A stretch of DNA of 7,739 nucleotides, from contig JASLIW010000125.1 in assembly GCA_030152865.1 (NCBI GenBank), positions 1 to 7,739 on the forward strand, given 5' to 3'. The position numbers and the translations under genes were made by a program. Under the pieces are notes generated by a model that saw nothing but the letters and a program-made list of their open reading frames with translations, was not told the DNA's origin and searched no databases. How positions within the stretch are numbered: the first letter of the stretch is position 1; every line of letters starts with the position of its first letter. The DNA comes from Bacteroides sp. GTDB lineage: Bacteria > Bacteroidota > Bacteroidia > Bacteroidales > Bacteroidaceae. Shown here in pieces: positions 7,274-7,739 of this stretch.

Positions 7274-7739
7274 TTACTCTATCGGCTCCCCCTTATAGAA
7301 GTTAAGAATCTTGGTGCGGAGGAGGTAGTTGTATTTGGCTTGGATCAAGTCAGACTCCGCCTTCATCAGACTTAGCTTGGCTTCGTTAAACTCCAGATTA
7401 TTGGCCTTGCCTAGCTCATACTTCTCTTTGATTAACTCAAAACTCTGGCGGTTGGCATCTAGAGCTACCGTGCTGGCTTCAAACTTAGTTTGGGCTGCAG
7501 TAGCACTATACCAGGCTTGTTGAATCTCCTTGTAGAGTCCTTTCTTCTGTTCTTCAAGCTGAATGCGCTGGTTGTTGAAATCTATTTTGGCTGAACGAAC
7601 CTGATTGATGGTATTCATTCGATTGAAAATAGGAATGCTTAGTGAAAATCCCACGTACTTGCTTAGGTTGTTGGATAGCTGGTGTCTAAATCCTTCAGCA
7701 TCTCTTCCTTGCACCGAATAATAGCCTGAGCTGATGCTC
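7274..7739 (-). CDS. TolC-family outer-membrane efflux protein, C-terminal part (5' truncated by window edge)
   Basis: The frame is open to the right edge of the window, so the gene starts beyond it; the GTG at 7714 is an internal valine codon. About 154 residues remain. Seen: SSGYYSV, then FRHQLSNNLSKYVGFSLSIP followed by IFN, the usual beta-strand entry into the second TolC repeat. Long amphipathic heptad helices follow (about 40-145), with KYELGKANNLEFNEAKLSL, the conserved 'Y..G..n..e..ea...l..A' region, and AKYNYLLRTKILNFYKGEPIE at the end. Family knowledge: TolC homotrimers form an outer-membrane barrel with a periplasmic helical tunnel, working with RND or ABC pumps and a membrane-fusion protein. 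The substrate cannot be told from this part. It is convergent to the fimbrial operon and probably belongs to a separate efflux operon upstream on its own strand. Confidence 0.93.
   Translation of the reverse strand, partial: SISSGYYSVQGRDAEGFRHQLSNNLSKYVGFSLSIPIFNRMNTINQVRSAKIDFNNQRIQLEEQKKGLYKEIQQAWYSATAAQTKFEASTVALDANRQSFELIKEKYELGKANNLEFNEAKLSLMKAESDLIQAKYNYLLRTKILNFYKGEPIE

Noticed and set aside
7329..7523. Plus-strand open frame of 64 codons inside the TolC-family gene
   Set aside because: It is a shadow of the heptad-rich tolC-like coding sequence on the other strand, and lies downstream of the operon terminator with no promoter visible.
1..7739. CRISPR arrays, insertion sequences, tRNA or rRNA genes
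   Set aside because: No regularly spaced direct repeats, transposase frames, terminal inverted repeats or RNA gene signatures were seen.

Overview
The window reads as a chromosomal fimbriae locus from a member of the Bacteroidota, most likely a Porphyromonas-like relative of the Bacteroidales. The evidence is protein family content: Bacteroidales-type fimbrillin (type V pilus) genes, lipoprotein signal peptides with an SxC-type lipobox, AT-rich leaders with few clear Shine-Dalgarno sites, and a moderately low GC content. I cannot name the species from sequence alone.

Layout. Positions 1-513 hold the 3' part of a fimbrial shaft subunit gene (Mfa1/FimA-like) that begins before the window. A 36-base spacer follows, then a long, near-perfect hairpin (550-605) and the gene for a FimB/Mfa2-family anchor lipoprotein (614-1501). 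After a 26-base gap comes a gene for a very large lipoprotein (1528-4668). Three bases later lies a second large lipoprotein gene (4672-7206). These four plus-strand genes look like one operon, closed by a strong rho-independent terminator (7234-7272). On the minus strand, converging on that terminator, is the 3' part of a TolC-family outer-membrane efflux gene (7274-7739), which runs off the right edge and is probably unrelated in function. There is no gene-free stretch longer than 100 bases.

How the genes may work together. In type V pili the subunits are exported as lipoproteins, reach the outer-membrane surface, and polymerise by strand exchange. The Mfa2/FimB protein anchors the fibre and limits its length, and accessory subunits sit at the tip. 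By position, the two large proteins should be accessory or tip subunits.

The most notable content is that these two large proteins appear to be diverged tandem paralogues with the same domain order: lipoprotein signal, fimbrillin-like beta region, a second beta-rich region, then a C-terminal alpha/beta domain. The C-terminal domain resembles class I glutamine-amidotransferase-like/ThuA-like folds. I do not know this domain from the characterised FimC/D/E or Mfa3/4/5 accessory proteins, and the assignment rests on pattern reading only.
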